Assembly (NCBI GenBank): GCA_023402175.1
Contig: JAEXCN010000497.1
Location: 1 to 64,000 of the forward strand
DNA from: Pseudomonadota bacterium
GTDB taxonomy: Bacteria > Myxococcota_A > Polyangia > Polyangiales > Polyangiaceae
Reading direction: 5' to 3'
DNA: 64,000 nt
Below, one piece after another: positions 1-9,380 of the stretch. Each line of letters opens with the position of its first letter. Within the stretch, counting starts at the first letter, position 1. The notes below the pieces were generated by a model. It was not told the DNA's origin and ran no database searches. It was given only the letters and a program-made list of their open reading frames with translations. The position numbers were made by a program, and so were the translations under genes.

Positions 1-2
1 GC

Positions 3-116
3 TGGACGGCGGCCTTCGACGTCGTGGCCAGCGTCACGTTCCTAGCTCTGCTGCTCGCCCTGACGTGGAGCGCCCGCCGTCCCGCGAGCGAGCCGGCACC
101 TACCCCGTCGCCCTGA
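3..116 (+). CDS. C-terminal fragment of an integral membrane protein
   Basis: An open frame runs from the window edge to a TGA at 114-116. The 37 visible residues hold one hydrophobic stretch (about residues 7-22, Val/Leu/Ala-rich), then Arg-Arg and a short Pro/Ala/Ser tail. This is what the last membrane helix and cytoplasmic tail of a transporter, for example an MFS permease, look like. The family cannot be named from so little. It lies 40 nt upstream of sdhB on the same strand. It is not the end of a flavoprotein SdhA, which would be soluble, so sdhB does not directly follow sdhA here. Confidence 0.5.
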   Translation, partial: WTAAFDVVASVTFLALLLALTWSARRPASEPAPTPSP

Positions 117-156
117 CGTGCTTCTGAGCTTGTCTCGACGGGCCTGTTTCACCATT

Positions 157-936
157 ATGCCGGACGCAATGCCAGATCAGCGCACCGTAAAGCTCAAGAT
201 TCTTCGGCAGGACGGCCCGACGGACGCGAACACCCGCCGCTGGGAAGAGTTCGACGTCGCCTGGCATCCGCAGATGAACGTCATCAGCGCGCTCATGGAG
301 ATCCAGCGGTCTCCGAGGACGGCGGACGGCAAGAACGTCGCGCCGGTGGTCTGGGACTCGTGCTGCCTCGAAGAGGTCTGCGGCGCGTGCACGATGATCA
401 TCAACGGCAAGGTCCGGCAGGCCTGCTCGGCGCTCATCGACAAGGTGAGCCCGGACGGCGAGCCGGTCACCATCCAGCCGATGACGAAGTTCCCGCTCGT
501 CCGGGACCTCATCGTCGACCGCTCGCGGATGTTCGACGACCTCAAGAAGGTCAAGGCGTGGATCCACCTCGACGGCTCGCACGAGCTCGGACCGGGGCCG
601 CGCCAGTCTCCCGAGAACCAGGAGACCGCCTATCCGCTGTCACGCTGCATGACGTGTGGATGCTGCATGGAAGCGTGCCCGCAGGTCGGCAACCACTCGA
701 ACTTCATCGGTCCGGCGGCGATCAACCAGGTGCGGCTCTTCAACCTCCACCCGAGCGGCAAGATGCACAAGGCCGAGCGCCTCGAAGCGCTCATGGAGCC
801 CGGCGGCATCGACGGCTGCGGCAAGGCGCAGAACTGCGTCGAGGTCTGCCCGAAGGAGATCCCGCTCGTCGACTCGATCGCGGATGTCTCGCGTCAGACG
901 ACGAAGCAGATGCTCTTCGGCTGGCTCTTGAAGTGA
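157..936 (+). CDS. sdhB: Succinate dehydrogenase / fumarate reductase iron-sulfur subunit (Bacillus-type SdhB)
   Basis: This subunit passes electrons from the flavoprotein to the membrane anchor of complex II. The 259-residue protein has all the cluster ligands: a plant-type [2Fe-2S] site (Cys70, Cys75, Cys78, Cys90, with the motif CLEEVCGAC), a CMTCGCCMEACP motif in the second half for the [4Fe-4S] site, and a late NCVEVCPKEIP motif completing the [3Fe-4S]/[4Fe-4S] set. The long N-terminus and the NVISALMEIQ segment match the non-classical Bacillus-type SdhB rather than the E. coli type. The frame is open from GTG 118, but homologues begin near the RTVKLKILRQDG segment, so ATG 157 or ATG 169 is the likely start. 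No sdhA or sdhC is visible; they may lie outside the window. Confidence 0.9.
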   Translation: MPDAMPDQRTVKLKILRQDGPTDANTRRWEEFDVAWHPQMNVISALMEIQRSPRTADGKNVAPVVWDSCCLEEVCGACTMIINGKVRQACSALIDKVSPDGEPVTIQPMTKFPLVRDLIVDRSRMFDDLKKVKAWIHLDGSHELGPGPRQSPENQETAYPLSRCMTCGCCMEACPQVGNHSNFIGPAAINQVRLFNLHPSGKMHKAERLEALMEPGGIDGCGKAQNCVEVCPKEIPLVDSIADVSRQTTKQMLFGWLLK

Positions 937-1056
937 CGATCGGTCCGCTCCTCGGCTGACCGAAGGAGCTACTGTCTTCACGGAACAAGCGAAGGTCGCC
1001 CGGGTGTCGCTCACTCCTTCCCGGGGCGCAATCTGGAGCGTGCAGATCTTCCGCTG

Positions 1057-1794
1057 ATGATATCGTCGGGGCGGATGAGCGCTCGGTTCGTCGCCGCCTG
1101 CACGACCACGGCGATCGTGGCGATGACGTCGCTGTCATCGGCGGACGAGCCCGCGCCGCCGTCCGAGGCGCCGCCGCCTCCGGCAGCGCAGGTCGATCTG
1201 ACGAAGGACACGAAGCCGCCAGCGGCCGAAGAGCTCCTCGCGCCGCCGCCCGAGGCGCCGCCCGCGCCGCCGTACAAGAAGTCGCTCGTCCTCGACTCGT
1301 CGATCGGAGCGCTCGCCTTCCTCGGCGAGTTCGGGAAGGTCGCGCCGCCGGGACCGTGGATGCACGTGCAGCTCGGCTACGAGCTCTTGAAGTGGCTCAT
1401 GGTCTACGGCGAGGGCGAGCTCGCGTTTACCGATACGTCTCGCCGGCAGGCGCCGCCGAGCACGCGCGCGTTTCCGCTCCTCGGCTTCGGCGGCGGTGCC
1501 CGCTTCACGATCCGCTTCACCGATCGCGTCGGGATGTACGCCCAGGGCGGCCTCGGCATGATGAAGGCCGACATCGCGACGCGTGCGCTCGGGAACCTCG
1601 GATTTCGTGAAGCCGAGTCGCTCGGCGTCTATCTCGGAGCGCGCCTCGGCGTCGAATGGTTCCAGATCGACCGGCACTTCGCGCTCGGTCTGACCACGGG
1701 GATCCGGACGGCGCAGGGCTTTACGAAGACCGGCGCGGGCACGGACACGCCCCTCGCGCTGGATGGTGGAGCGTCGCTTCGATACGCGTTCTGA
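1057..1794 (+). CDS. Putative outer-membrane beta-barrel protein
   Basis: The protein has 245 residues. A signal peptide (hydrophobic to about residue 27, Ala-Asp cut region) is followed by a Pro/Ala/Glu-rich linker to about residue 75. The rest alternates short amphipathic strands with Gly-rich turns and ends in the aromatic C-terminal residue Phe typical of Bam-assembled barrels. About 160 barrel residues suggest 8 strands. No family could be named with certainty. ATG 1075 is an equally good start and gives a cleaner signal peptide. It stands alone, 120 nt after sdhB, and no substrate can be inferred. Confidence 0.6.
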   Translation: MISSGRMSARFVAACTTTAIVAMTSLSSADEPAPPSEAPPPPAAQVDLTKDTKPPAAEELLAPPPEAPPAPPYKKSLVLDSSIGALAFLGEFGKVAPPGPWMHVQLGYELLKWLMVYGEGELAFTDTSRRQAPPSTRAFPLLGFGGGARFTIRFTDRVGMYAQGGLGMMKADIATRALGNLGFREAESLGVYLGARLGVEWFQIDRHFALGLTTGIRTAQGFTKTGAGTDTPLALDGGASLRYAF

Positions 1795-1886
1795 GCTCGC
1801 CGCGCTGAACGCGTGAGTGACCACCCGACGAAAGCTGGCTCGAGCTCGCCCTTGGGCTCAGAATCAACTGAGCAGGGGTGCCAGCG

Positions 1887-2495
1887 ATGAAGCGTATTTC
1901 TTTGATCGTCGGAATGACGGCGCTGTTCGGGTGGGGACTCATGACGGCGCTCGGTGGATGCGGGGGAGCCGAAGCAAGCGACGTCAACGCGAACGCGCCG
2001 GATGGTTCGCAGTCGAGCAGCAGCTCCGGAGACAACGGATCGAGCGGATCGAGCGGCACCAGCGGGTCGAGCGGATCGAGCGGATCGAGCGGCGGAACGC
2101 CTGACGGCGGCACGCCGAGCGACGCGGGGCCAGACGGCAGCTCGTCGGGGGGCCCGTCGAATCCTGGCAAGATCACGTGCGGCGCGAGCGAGTGCAACGC
2201 GAACAACCAGCAGTGCTGTCAGAGCGCGAACGATGCGGGCTGCATCGACGACGGCAACGCCTGTCAGGGTGCCAAGCTCTCCTGCGACGAGGCCGCGGAC
2301 TGCAGCGGTGGTGATCGATGCTGCGTCTCGGTCGGCGGCACCGGCGTCCGCGTGCGCTGCGAGAAGGGCTGTCAGCCCCGATCCCAGATCTGCAAGACGA
2401 ACGCGGAGTGCAGTGACGGCGGCACGTGCGCGGAGAGGAACTGCCCGAACGGGGTGAAAGTTCGGACCTGCGCCCCGAACCCAATCTGCAACTGA
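1887..2495 (+). CDS. Cys-rich secreted lipoprotein with Gly-Ser linker
   Basis: This is a 202-residue exported lipoprotein of unknown function. The N-terminal signal ends in a lipobox (LGGC, Cys at about residue 27). A low-complexity Ser/Gly linker (about residues 40-75) follows, encoded by a 9-nt tandem repeat, and then a C-terminal domain of roughly 100 residues with some 18 Cys, including CC pairs, consistent with several disulfides in a small knotted surface domain. ATG 1887 was preferred to the in-frame GTG 1878 because it starts the signal peptide directly with Met-Lys-Arg. Its stop is one base away from the stop of the convergent GH35 gene. Confidence 0.7.
   Translation: MKRISLIVGMTALFGWGLMTALGGCGGAEASDVNANAPDGSQSSSSSGDNGSSGSSGTSGSSGSSGSSGGTPDGGTPSDAGPDGSSSGGPSNPGKITCGASECNANNQQCCQSANDAGCIDDGNACQGAKLSCDEAADCSGGDRCCVSVGGTGVRVRCEKGCQPRSQICKTNAECSDGGTCAERNCPNGVKVRTCAPNPICN
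2038..2092 (+). repeat. 9-nt tandem repeat coding the Gly-Ser linker
   Basis: Units of gagcggatc recur in frame, some degenerate, and encode the Ser-Ser-Gly linker of the lipoprotein at 1887-2495. Nine-base units keep the frame, so the linker can change length without breaking the gene. Confidence 0.7.
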
Positions 2496-2496
2496 C

Positions 2497-4635
2497 TCAG
2501 ACCTCGATCGCGAACATCCGCGCGGTGCGCGCGGGCACCTCCACGACGAATCCGCCGGCCTGCGCTTCGATGCGGGCCGGCTCGCGCGTGTGCGGGAGCA
2601 AATCGACGATCGCGCGCGCCTCCATACCGAGCCCGACGGTCGCGAGCACCGCCTCGGGCTCGGGGTTCATCACGAACGCGACGCGCGGCGTGCCCTCGTC
2701 GTCCTCGTGAACGGTCACGAAGACGGTCGGCGGATCGCACACGAAGCTCGGAAGCCCTAGCCTCTCGACGAATCGCGCGACGAGGGCGTCCGCGCGCGCG
2801 GGATCTTCGAGCGCCTCGACCTCGAGGCCGCGCACGTCGTGCGGGTGCCCGAGCAGGCGCATCGATCCGTCGCGGTGCGGAACGGTCGGTCCGATCGTGA
2901 CCGCCGCACCGCCGGCCTGCGCATCGCGGAGCGTGTCGAGCACGTCGCGCTTCAGGCCTCCCGCGGTCGTGCAGACGATCCACGACGCGCCCTCGATCGA
3001 AGCGGCGAGCGCTTCGCCTCCCGCATACGCGAACGGAATGCCGCGCGCGACAAGCGCTCGCTCGAACGCACGAACGAACGACTCGCCCGCGATCGGCGCG
3101 GCGGGAGCGAACGCTTCTTTCTCGTGCTCGCCGGACGGCTCCGCGCCGTCCTCGGCCGTACGTCCGAGCCCGAGGTCGTCCTCGAGGCAGCTCTCGAGCG
3201 GGCCCGCGCCGGTGATGTTGAAGAACGCCGGCGTGACGGGGCCGAACGCGTGCGTCGCGCGCGACAGACGCCGGAGCGCGCGCGGGACGACGAGGCGGAC
3301 GGGGGCGCGGCGGCGCAGCGTGTGGAAAGCCACACGGTCGAGCGCATCGATCAGCGCGTGGTAGTCGTCGGCAAGCCGGCGCGGCAGGCCGTGCTCGTCG
3401 ATCGGTGCGCCGACCCAGCGATCGCGATCGACCGCCATGTAGAGGTTGAAGCCGCGCAAGCCGTACGCGAGCGCGGTCATCAGCGTGTAGAGCGAGTCCT
3501 TGTCGTCGAGCGGTGCGAAGAACGGCGGGAAGCCTGCGCCGACCTCGGCTCCGTAGGCCGGGACGCCGACGCCCTCGCAGCGCGCAGCGAGCTCGCCGGT
3601 GCGGCGGAGGATCGACATGTGGTGCTTCGGATTCGCCGGGTGGTAGTAGTCGAGCCCGACGAGATCGACGACCTGCCCGATGCGTCCCGGATTGAGCGCC
3701 GTCGCGGCCTCTCCGAGCGGGAGGTTGTGCATCGTCGGGACGGAGGCGCACCCGGCGGTCTCGAGCGCCTTCGCGAAGCGGCCCATCGCTTCGGCGAGCA
3801 GGTACTCGTGGAATTCCATCCAGTCCATGTGCCGTGGCAACTCGTCGGCCGTCTTCGCATCGAAGCGCTGCGGCGGCGCGGCGGTCGCGAACGTGACGGT
3901 CGGCTCGTTCCACGCCTCACGGAGCGCCGAGACGCTCGTGTACTTCTCGCGGAGAAAGGAGCGGAAGAGGCGGATCGCGTCGGGGTGGTAGTCCTGATCG
4001 TAGGGACCGTCGCGGAAGTAGAGCGCGCCCTCGTTGTCGATCTGCCACATCACGATCGGACCGTGCGGGTACTGGAGCGGCGCGAGCACGCGCCCCACGG
4101 CCTCGAACCAGAGCGCCGCCTCGTCGTGGAAGGCGTCGCTCGCGTAGCTCGGGACCGGAAACGCCGTCGGAACGATCGGCAGGATGACGGGGTTGTCGCG
4201 TGGAGTCCGCGCCTGGCATTCGCGATCCCAGACGACACGTTCGGGCAAACCGAACCACGTCAGCTCCGCGTTGATGTGCGGTCCGGGTCGAGCGACGACG
4301 TACAAGCCGCGTTCATGGCAGAGCCGCATGAAGCGCGCGACGTCGAGACGCGCGAAGCTCTCACCGAAGTCGAACGTGCCCTGTGCGGTCTCGTGGACGC
4401 CCCACGGGATGTACGTGTCGACGAGGCGGAGGCCCATCGCCTTCATCGCGTCGAGGCAAGGGCCCCACTGCTCGGGAGCGTGCCGCCAGTAGTGCATCGC
4501 TCCTGCCCAGAGAGGCAGCACCTCGTCCGAAGCACCGCGCCGATCGAGGAACGCGAGCCCATGGGAATGGACCTCGACCGTCCGTACCGGCGACAGCGCT
4601 CCGCCTCTGCGATTGTCGATCACGGGGGCAGCCAC
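2497..4635 (-). CDS. GH35-like beta-galactosidase, cytoplasmic
   Basis: This 712-residue glycoside hydrolase probably releases terminal beta-galactose. A TIM-barrel domain spans about residues 40-430. The signature WQIDNEGALYF places the acid/base Glu at 202 and YGAEVGAGF places the nucleophile Glu at 364, the arrangement of family 35 (clan GH-A). The segments LWAGAMHYWR and TYIPWGVHE near the N-terminus are also typical. The C-terminal 280 residues look like the beta-sandwich accessory domains. There is no signal peptide, so the enzyme should act on imported oligosaccharides. The start is taken as GTG 4635; another GTG eight codons in cannot be excluded. No sugar transporter lies nearby, and the exact substrate is not known. 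Confidence 0.8.
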   Translation of the reverse strand: MAAPVIDNRRGGALSPVRTVEVHSHGLAFLDRRGASDEVLPLWAGAMHYWRHAPEQWGPCLDAMKAMGLRLVDTYIPWGVHETAQGTFDFGESFARLDVARFMRLCHERGLYVVARPGPHINAELTWFGLPERVVWDRECQARTPRDNPVILPIVPTAFPVPSYASDAFHDEAALWFEAVGRVLAPLQYPHGPIVMWQIDNEGALYFRDGPYDQDYHPDAIRLFRSFLREKYTSVSALREAWNEPTVTFATAAPPQRFDAKTADELPRHMDWMEFHEYLLAEAMGRFAKALETAGCASVPTMHNLPLGEAATALNPGRIGQVVDLVGLDYYHPANPKHHMSILRRTGELAARCEGVGVPAYGAEVGAGFPPFFAPLDDKDSLYTLMTALAYGLRGFNLYMAVDRDRWVGAPIDEHGLPRRLADDYHALIDALDRVAFHTLRRRAPVRLVVPRALRRLSRATHAFGPVTPAFFNITGAGPLESCLEDDLGLGRTAEDGAEPSGEHEKEAFAPAAPIAGESFVRAFERALVARGIPFAYAGGEALAASIEGASWIVCTTAGGLKRDVLDTLRDAQAGGAAVTIGPTVPHRDGSMRLLGHPHDVRGLEVEALEDPARADALVARFVERLGLPSFVCDPPTVFVTVHEDDEGTPRVAFVMNPEPEAVLATVGLGMEARAIVDLLPHTREPARIEAQAGGFVVEVPARTARMFAIEV

Positions 4636-4673
4636 ACTAGCACGGATCCCCGTGCTGCCGCCGCGGGTCGAGC

Positions 4674-7352
4674 TCAGCGCTTCTCGACGCGGACCGCGCG
4701 CGTCTCGGCGACGACGTCGAGCTCGGTGACGCTCGGCGCGAACGCGAAGGGCTGCACGCTGCAGCTCGGACCGTCGTCGAGCGTCGGAGTCGTCGCGACG
4801 ACGGCAGCCTTTCCGAGCCCGCCGTCCTTCGCGAACGCCTTCATCGCCCAGATCGAGCTCGCGCCGGCATCACCGGTAGCGAGCCCGGTCACGAGCGCGC
4901 CGCCGTCCGTCGTCAGGCGAAGCGCGGCGAAGGAGGACGCTCGTGCCGCGCCGGGGGCGTAGCGCTTCGTCCACACGGGCCGTCCGGAAGCGTCGAGACC
5001 GACGAGCGCGATCGCCGGAACGGTGGCGTCGCCTTCTCCGGTGAGCTCGACGGACGACGCGCTCATGACGAAGCCCGAGGTCGGCAGCTCGGCGATGGCG
5101 CTCGCGACGAACACCGGCGCTCGGCCGTTCGCGAATCCGGGGTACGTGACGAATCCGACGTCACCGTTCTCGCGGATGCGCGCGACGAACGCCCGGCTCT
5201 GCGAATGGCTTCCACCTGCGACGGTGATGCCTCCCGACTCAGCAGGGATGACCGACGTCGGCGAGAGATTGAACGCCGTCTGGCATCCCGCGTATCCGCG
5301 TGCGGAACGGAGCGCGCCAGCGTCGTCGAGGCGTGCGACGAACATCCCGTCGCCCGCGGATGTCCCGCGGACCTCACCGACGAGGACGAGCTCACCGTTC
5401 GTGCCAGTGCGCGTGATCGCCCTCGGCGACAGCCCGGACGCGCCTCCGTTAGGGGCCGCCCAGAGTCCCGCGTCGATGACGGCGCCCGCGTCGTCGAGGT
5501 GGACGACGAATGCCTTGTCCTGACTGAGACATTCACCCGCGACGAGGAACCCCGTTCCCGCTCCTCCCGGTCCGTCGTTCGCGAGCACGCGCGCGGCCGG
5601 CGTCGCGCAGATCTCGAACGGAAGCTTGTAGGATCTCCGGAACGCCACGCCACCGGCCTGACCGACGCGCAGCAGCTCGAACGAGCTGCCATCCTGGTCC
5701 GACGCGAGCACGGCGATCCCCGCATCACGCGTCGGGACGCTCCGCACGATCCCGAGCGGAGTCCCGGTCGGCGTGAGATAGCGCGCGCTCCAGATGCGGT
5801 TGCCGGCGTCGTCGATCTTGAGCAGGGCGCGTGCCTCGCTGGCCGCTACGACCCATCGATCGTCGATCGCACGTGAGAGATCCGTGAAGACGATGCCCGT
5901 GAGCGCCGGTCCCGAAGACGACGCCCCGTCACTGATGCCTGCTTCGTGGAGGCTCGACCAGGGCTCGAACGCGGGCGATCGGAGCGCAGGAGCATCGGGC
6001 CCACTTCCCGGAGGGAGATGGCTCGAGCCCGCCGGCGGGTCCTTGCACGAGCCGCTCGCGACCACGATATCGAGAGGCTCGAACGGCGGAGAGCTCCAGT
6101 CGAGGAGGGTCACATGTCCGAGCACGGGCAGGTTCGGGCTCGTGATGCGGGCCCCCACCCTGCTCGAGAGACCGCTTCGGAGCTCCCAGCACGGCGATCG
6201 CTCCGGATCGGCCACGAGCCCGAGCGACGCTTCGGCGGTCACATAGGGGCCGGCCGCTCCGTAGAGCGCCATCCCGAGGCGCACGCCCGCCTTCGTCTTC
6301 GCATGCGCGTGAAGGCCGACTTCAGGCTCCTCGACGTCGAAGCTCGTGTCCTTCACCGCCGGCGGCGAGAAGACGGGGCGCCCCGCGGTCTTCGACGAGA
6401 CCGCGACCGAGCTCGTGAGGGCGACGTGGCCCTTCACTCCGGCGCGGAACGACGCGCTCGCGCCTCCCTCGACGCTCGCGATGATGTCGAGCGTCGGCAG
6501 GAACACGAGCGGACCGAGGATGAGCGGCGGGAGGTGGACGGTGGCGATCTCGAACTTCTTTTCGAACGCGAGCGATGCCTGGCCGACGAAGCGCAGCTCC
6601 GAAGCGACGCTCGGATCGACGGTGAAGGCGACCTTCACCTCGGGGAGCATGTCTTCGAGCGAGCAGCTCGGCTTCTTCCCGATGATCACGCCGGCAAGGC
6701 TCTCGACGCACGACGTGACCGCGGCGGGCAGGTCGAAGATGTCGCCCCAGTCGACGTCGAGCGAGAGATTGTACGCGACCGCTCCCGAGAACGAGCCCTC
6801 GATTCGGAGCTGATCGTTCGTCGTGGACGGGTCGCCGTCGCCGTCGAACAGCACGACATTCACGGGTGCCTTGCGCTCCGAGGTCCCTCCGATTCCGAGC
6901 GGCGTGGTCGTGTCGTTGGTGACGAGCGGCCCATCGTCGAGCGACACCGGGCGCGCGACGCGGGCATGGAGCTTCTTGAACGCGAGCTGCGGAGGCGCGA
7001 TCGCCGTTCGAAGCAGGAGGCCTTCGCCGGTCCGCTCGGCGTCGAGGACGACTCGAAGGAAGCCGTTCGGCGTCGCCTTCGAGGCACCGCCGACGATCAC
7101 GGCGCCGCGGCCGACGTTCTCGAGCGCCTTCGGCGGCTGCCGGAAAACGAGGCGGCCATCGCCTGCATCCGGCTCGAGCGACGAGAGATCCTCCGCGGAG
7201 AGCATCTTCGTCGACGGAAAAGGCACGACTTCGATCTCGTCGCCGGGCTCGCTCTTCGACGTATCGTCGGAAGAACAGCCCTGCGTCGGGATCGCGCAGA
7301 GGAGTGGAACGGCGAAAGAGAAAACGAGCTTGCGGAAGGTGGACGGACCCAT
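4674..7352 (-). CDS. Large exported lipoprotein with propeller-like repeats
   Basis: The protein has 892 residues. A lipoprotein signal (hydrophobic segment, then TQGCSS, Cys at about residue 25) implies anchoring to an outer or inner membrane. Residues 60-480 are beta-rich without a recognised motif. Residues 520-880 contain recurrent segments of the form (V/A)(V/L)AR-(L/I)DDAG with Gly-Gly-rich strands, resembling SBBP or delta-60 type beta-propeller blades often seen in myxobacterial surface proteins. The frame is open 59 codons further upstream, but that stretch is hydrophilic and would bury the signal peptide, so ATG 7352 was chosen; ATG 7370 is possible. The role is unknown. Confidence 0.65.
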   Translation of the reverse strand: MGPSTFRKLVFSFAVPLLCAIPTQGCSSDDTSKSEPGDEIEVVPFPSTKMLSAEDLSSLEPDAGDGRLVFRQPPKALENVGRGAVIVGGASKATPNGFLRVVLDAERTGEGLLLRTAIAPPQLAFKKLHARVARPVSLDDGPLVTNDTTTPLGIGGTSERKAPVNVVLFDGDGDPSTTNDQLRIEGSFSGAVAYNLSLDVDWGDIFDLPAAVTSCVESLAGVIIGKKPSCSLEDMLPEVKVAFTVDPSVASELRFVGQASLAFEKKFEIATVHLPPLILGPLVFLPTLDIIASVEGGASASFRAGVKGHVALTSSVAVSSKTAGRPVFSPPAVKDTSFDVEEPEVGLHAHAKTKAGVRLGMALYGAAGPYVTAEASLGLVADPERSPCWELRSGLSSRVGARITSPNLPVLGHVTLLDWSSPPFEPLDIVVASGSCKDPPAGSSHLPPGSGPDAPALRSPAFEPWSSLHEAGISDGASSSGPALTGIVFTDLSRAIDDRWVVAASEARALLKIDDAGNRIWSARYLTPTGTPLGIVRSVPTRDAGIAVLASDQDGSSFELLRVGQAGGVAFRRSYKLPFEICATPAARVLANDGPGGAGTGFLVAGECLSQDKAFVVHLDDAGAVIDAGLWAAPNGGASGLSPRAITRTGTNGELVLVGEVRGTSAGDGMFVARLDDAGALRSARGYAGCQTAFNLSPTSVIPAESGGITVAGGSHSQSRAFVARIRENGDVGFVTYPGFANGRAPVFVASAIAELPTSGFVMSASSVELTGEGDATVPAIALVGLDASGRPVWTKRYAPGAARASSFAALRLTTDGGALVTGLATGDAGASSIWAMKAFAKDGGLGKAAVVATTPTLDDGPSCSVQPFAFAPSVTELDVVAETRAVRVEKR

Positions 7353-7534
7353 GCGCCCCTGGTCGGTCATGCCCGCAATCAGTTGCCACGATCTTTGCGG
7401 CGAGCCCGTCACCCGTTCGGCGACCGTCGCCGACACCTGCAGCGGCGCGCAGACGCCCGGAGTGATGAGGGCTCCCCTCAGAGGATCGCGCCGATCACTC
7501 CTTGCTCCTTCGAGATCGCGCAGTTGCACGAGGC

Positions 7535-8116
7535 ATGGTTCCTGCTCGCAAGGAGCGCATGGTCGACATCGACGAGGCGTTCGCGACGGTGGCCGCAGCG
7601 ATCAACGCGCACGGGGCGGCGCCGGACGAGGTCCTCACCGGCCTCGAGTCGTTGCGCGGCTCGGTCGGCCGCTGGCTCGCAGGTGCTTCCGGCGCTCTCG
7701 ATGCGCCGACCCACGGGCGTTGGCTCGTCGCGCCCACGGGAAGGCAGATCGACCTCACACGCCGGCCGACGCTACGGAGGGTCGTCGCGGCCCTGGTCGA
7801 GGCGCGCGTCGCGAGGCCGGGGAAGGCGCTCGCCGCCTCCCAGCTCATTGCCGCCGGCTGGGCCGACGAGCCGACGGATCACGAAGCGGCGATGAACCGT
7901 CTGCGCGTGGCGATCTGCCGGCTCCGGCAGCTCGGGCTCGAGAACGTGATCGTCACGACGAGCACGGGCTGGCTGATCGAGCCGACCACGCCGATCCTCC
8001 GCGATCACACGCCCGCGCTGGCCGCAGCGGAGCTCTCCGAAGAGGACGACGTGCGCACGCCGGTGAGCGGCATCTTCGAGGCGTCCACCGGCAACCGTGA
8101 AGAGAAGGTCGCCTGA
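7535..8116 (+). CDS. Winged-helix DNA-binding protein (OmpR-type effector fold)
   Basis: The protein is about 193 residues. Residues 55-150 resemble the C-terminal transcriptional regulatory domain: a beta segment (RWLVAPTGRQIDLTRRP), helices, then the recognition helix region ending NRLRVAICRLRQLG and the hairpin wing VIVTTSTGWLIEP. No receiver or sensor domain precedes it, so it is either a stand-alone regulator or controlled through its short N-terminal helix region. Starts at 7535 and 7559 are both possible; an AAGGAG lies only three bases before 7559. It is divergent from the lipoprotein at 4674-7352 with a 182-nt shared upstream region, the most likely place for it to act. Confidence 0.65.
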   Translation: MVPARKERMVDIDEAFATVAAAINAHGAAPDEVLTGLESLRGSVGRWLAGASGALDAPTHGRWLVAPTGRQIDLTRRPTLRRVVAALVEARVARPGKALAASQLIAAGWADEPTDHEAAMNRLRVAICRLRQLGLENVIVTTSTGWLIEPTTPILRDHTPALAAAELSEEDDVRTPVSGIFEASTGNREEKVA

Positions 8117-8131
8117 CGGACGGCGCCAAGG

Positions 8132-9226
8132 TCACTCGAGCTCGTCGCCGAGCGCGCGCTTCAGGATCTCGCGGAGCTCCGCCATGTCGGCGTCGTGCGG
8201 AGCGAGGCGTGCGAGCGCGCCGCCGACCTTCTTGATCGTCGGCGTGACGAACTTGAGGAACGACGGGTTGCCCTTCTGCCGATCGATGAAGACGAAGCGA
8301 CCTGCGTCCTTCAGCTTCCGCTGGACGGTGACGAGATCGAACTCGTCGAGGAGGCGCGTGCGGCTCTCCTTGCTGAACCCGCGGGAGAGGGCGGCGGCGT
8401 CGGCGTAGTCGGTGAGACGGGCCTCGACGAACGCGCGATCGAACTCCTGGTAGCTGTCGTTCAGGAGCGCGACGAGATCGTAGACGCGCGGCCCGAGAAG
8501 CGCGTCCTGGAAATCGATCCACACGAGCCTCGGCTCGTTACGCCCGGGCACGACCATGATGTTGCGCGACTGGTAGTCGCGATGCACGAAGCCGCTCGGC
8601 AGGTCGGCGACGCGGCGTGCGAGACGATCGGCGATGCGGTTCCAGCTCGCGAGATCGGCCGCTGCGAGCGGCTTGTCGCGCGCGTCGAGGCCCCATTCCT
8701 TGAAGTGCTCGATCTCCCAGCGAAGCAGATCGAAGTCGAACGTGCGGCTCGCGACGACGGAGCCTTCGGGCAGTGACGCGAGCTCGTTCTGCGCACGCGC
8801 GAGATCGCGCACCGCCTTGCGATAGAGCTCCTCGCGATTCCCGGGGTGTTTGATGAGCCAGTTCGCGAGCGTCTCGTCGCCGAGATCCTCGATCACGAGC
8901 CACCCGTGTGCGGTGTCCTCCGCGAGGACGTCGGGGACGTCCACGCCGTGCTCCGCGAGGAGATCGCGCACCTCGAGGAACGGCCAACGCGCAGCGCCGT
9001 CGTGCGCCTTCTGCACTTCTTCGGGACGTCCGCCCTCGGGGACGAACATCGCGACGGCCGTCTTGCCTTCAGGCAGCGACAGTCGGAAGTAGCGACGGGT
9101 CGACGCACCGCCGGGCATGGCCGCGAGCGTCAGATCGGCACCGAAAGAGCGGCGAACGAGCTCGGCGAGCTTGTCCTCGTTGGTCTCTGCCGGCGGCGGG
9201 GTGAGGGAGGGAGAAACGAACGCCAC
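8132..9226 (-). CDS. APH-fold phosphotransferase, AmgK-like amino-sugar kinase
   Basis: This 364-residue kinase is of the aminoglycoside phosphotransferase fold. The catalytic loop HRDYQSRNIM (His215, Asp217, Asn222) and metal-binding WIDFQDA (Asp238) are intact, and GGASTRRYFRL near residues 39-49 is the nucleotide loop. The sequence best recalls AmgK, which phosphorylates N-acetylmuramate/N-acetylglucosamine at the anomeric position during cell-wall recycling. The usual MurU-type nucleotidyltransferase partner is not adjacent, so the substrate is an inference from family only. Two hairpins upstream separate it from the preceding lipoprotein gene, so it probably has its own promoter. Confidence 0.7.
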   Translation of the reverse strand: MAFVSPSLTPPPAETNEDKLAELVRRSFGADLTLAAMPGGASTRRYFRLSLPEGKTAVAMFVPEGGRPEEVQKAHDGAARWPFLEVRDLLAEHGVDVPDVLAEDTAHGWLVIEDLGDETLANWLIKHPGNREELYRKAVRDLARAQNELASLPEGSVVASRTFDFDLLRWEIEHFKEWGLDARDKPLAAADLASWNRIADRLARRVADLPSGFVHRDYQSRNIMVVPGRNEPRLVWIDFQDALLGPRVYDLVALLNDSYQEFDRAFVEARLTDYADAAALSRGFSKESRTRLLDEFDLVTVQRKLKDAGRFVFIDRQKGNPSFLKFVTPTIKKVGGALARLAPHDADMAELREILKRALGDELE

Positions 9227-9332
9227 GACCGTTTCTCCATTATCCTTTCTCCTCGAACGACGCCACAGTTGGCGGAGAACGCCCGCGCTGAGGTTGGCCC
9301 GTTCGATGCCCTCGGGATTCCGGCGACGATTA

Positions 9333-9362
9333 CACGTGGCCGCTCACAGGGGCGGCCACGTG
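9333..9362 (-). terminator. Perfect 11-bp hairpin
   Basis: Arms 9333-9343 and 9352-9362 are exact inverted repeats with an 8-nt loop. They lie 40-70 nt downstream of the lipoprotein stop and upstream of the kinase start. There is no T-run, as is common in GC-rich genomes, so this may be a terminator, an mRNA-stabilising hairpin or an operator. The arms also contain CACGTG palindromes. Confidence 0.5.
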
Positions 9363-9380
9363 CAGTCAGGTACTCGATCG

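Noticed and set aside
2839..4962. 707-codon plus-strand frame across the GH35 gene
   Set aside because: Shadow of the GH35 reading frame with no recognisable domain.
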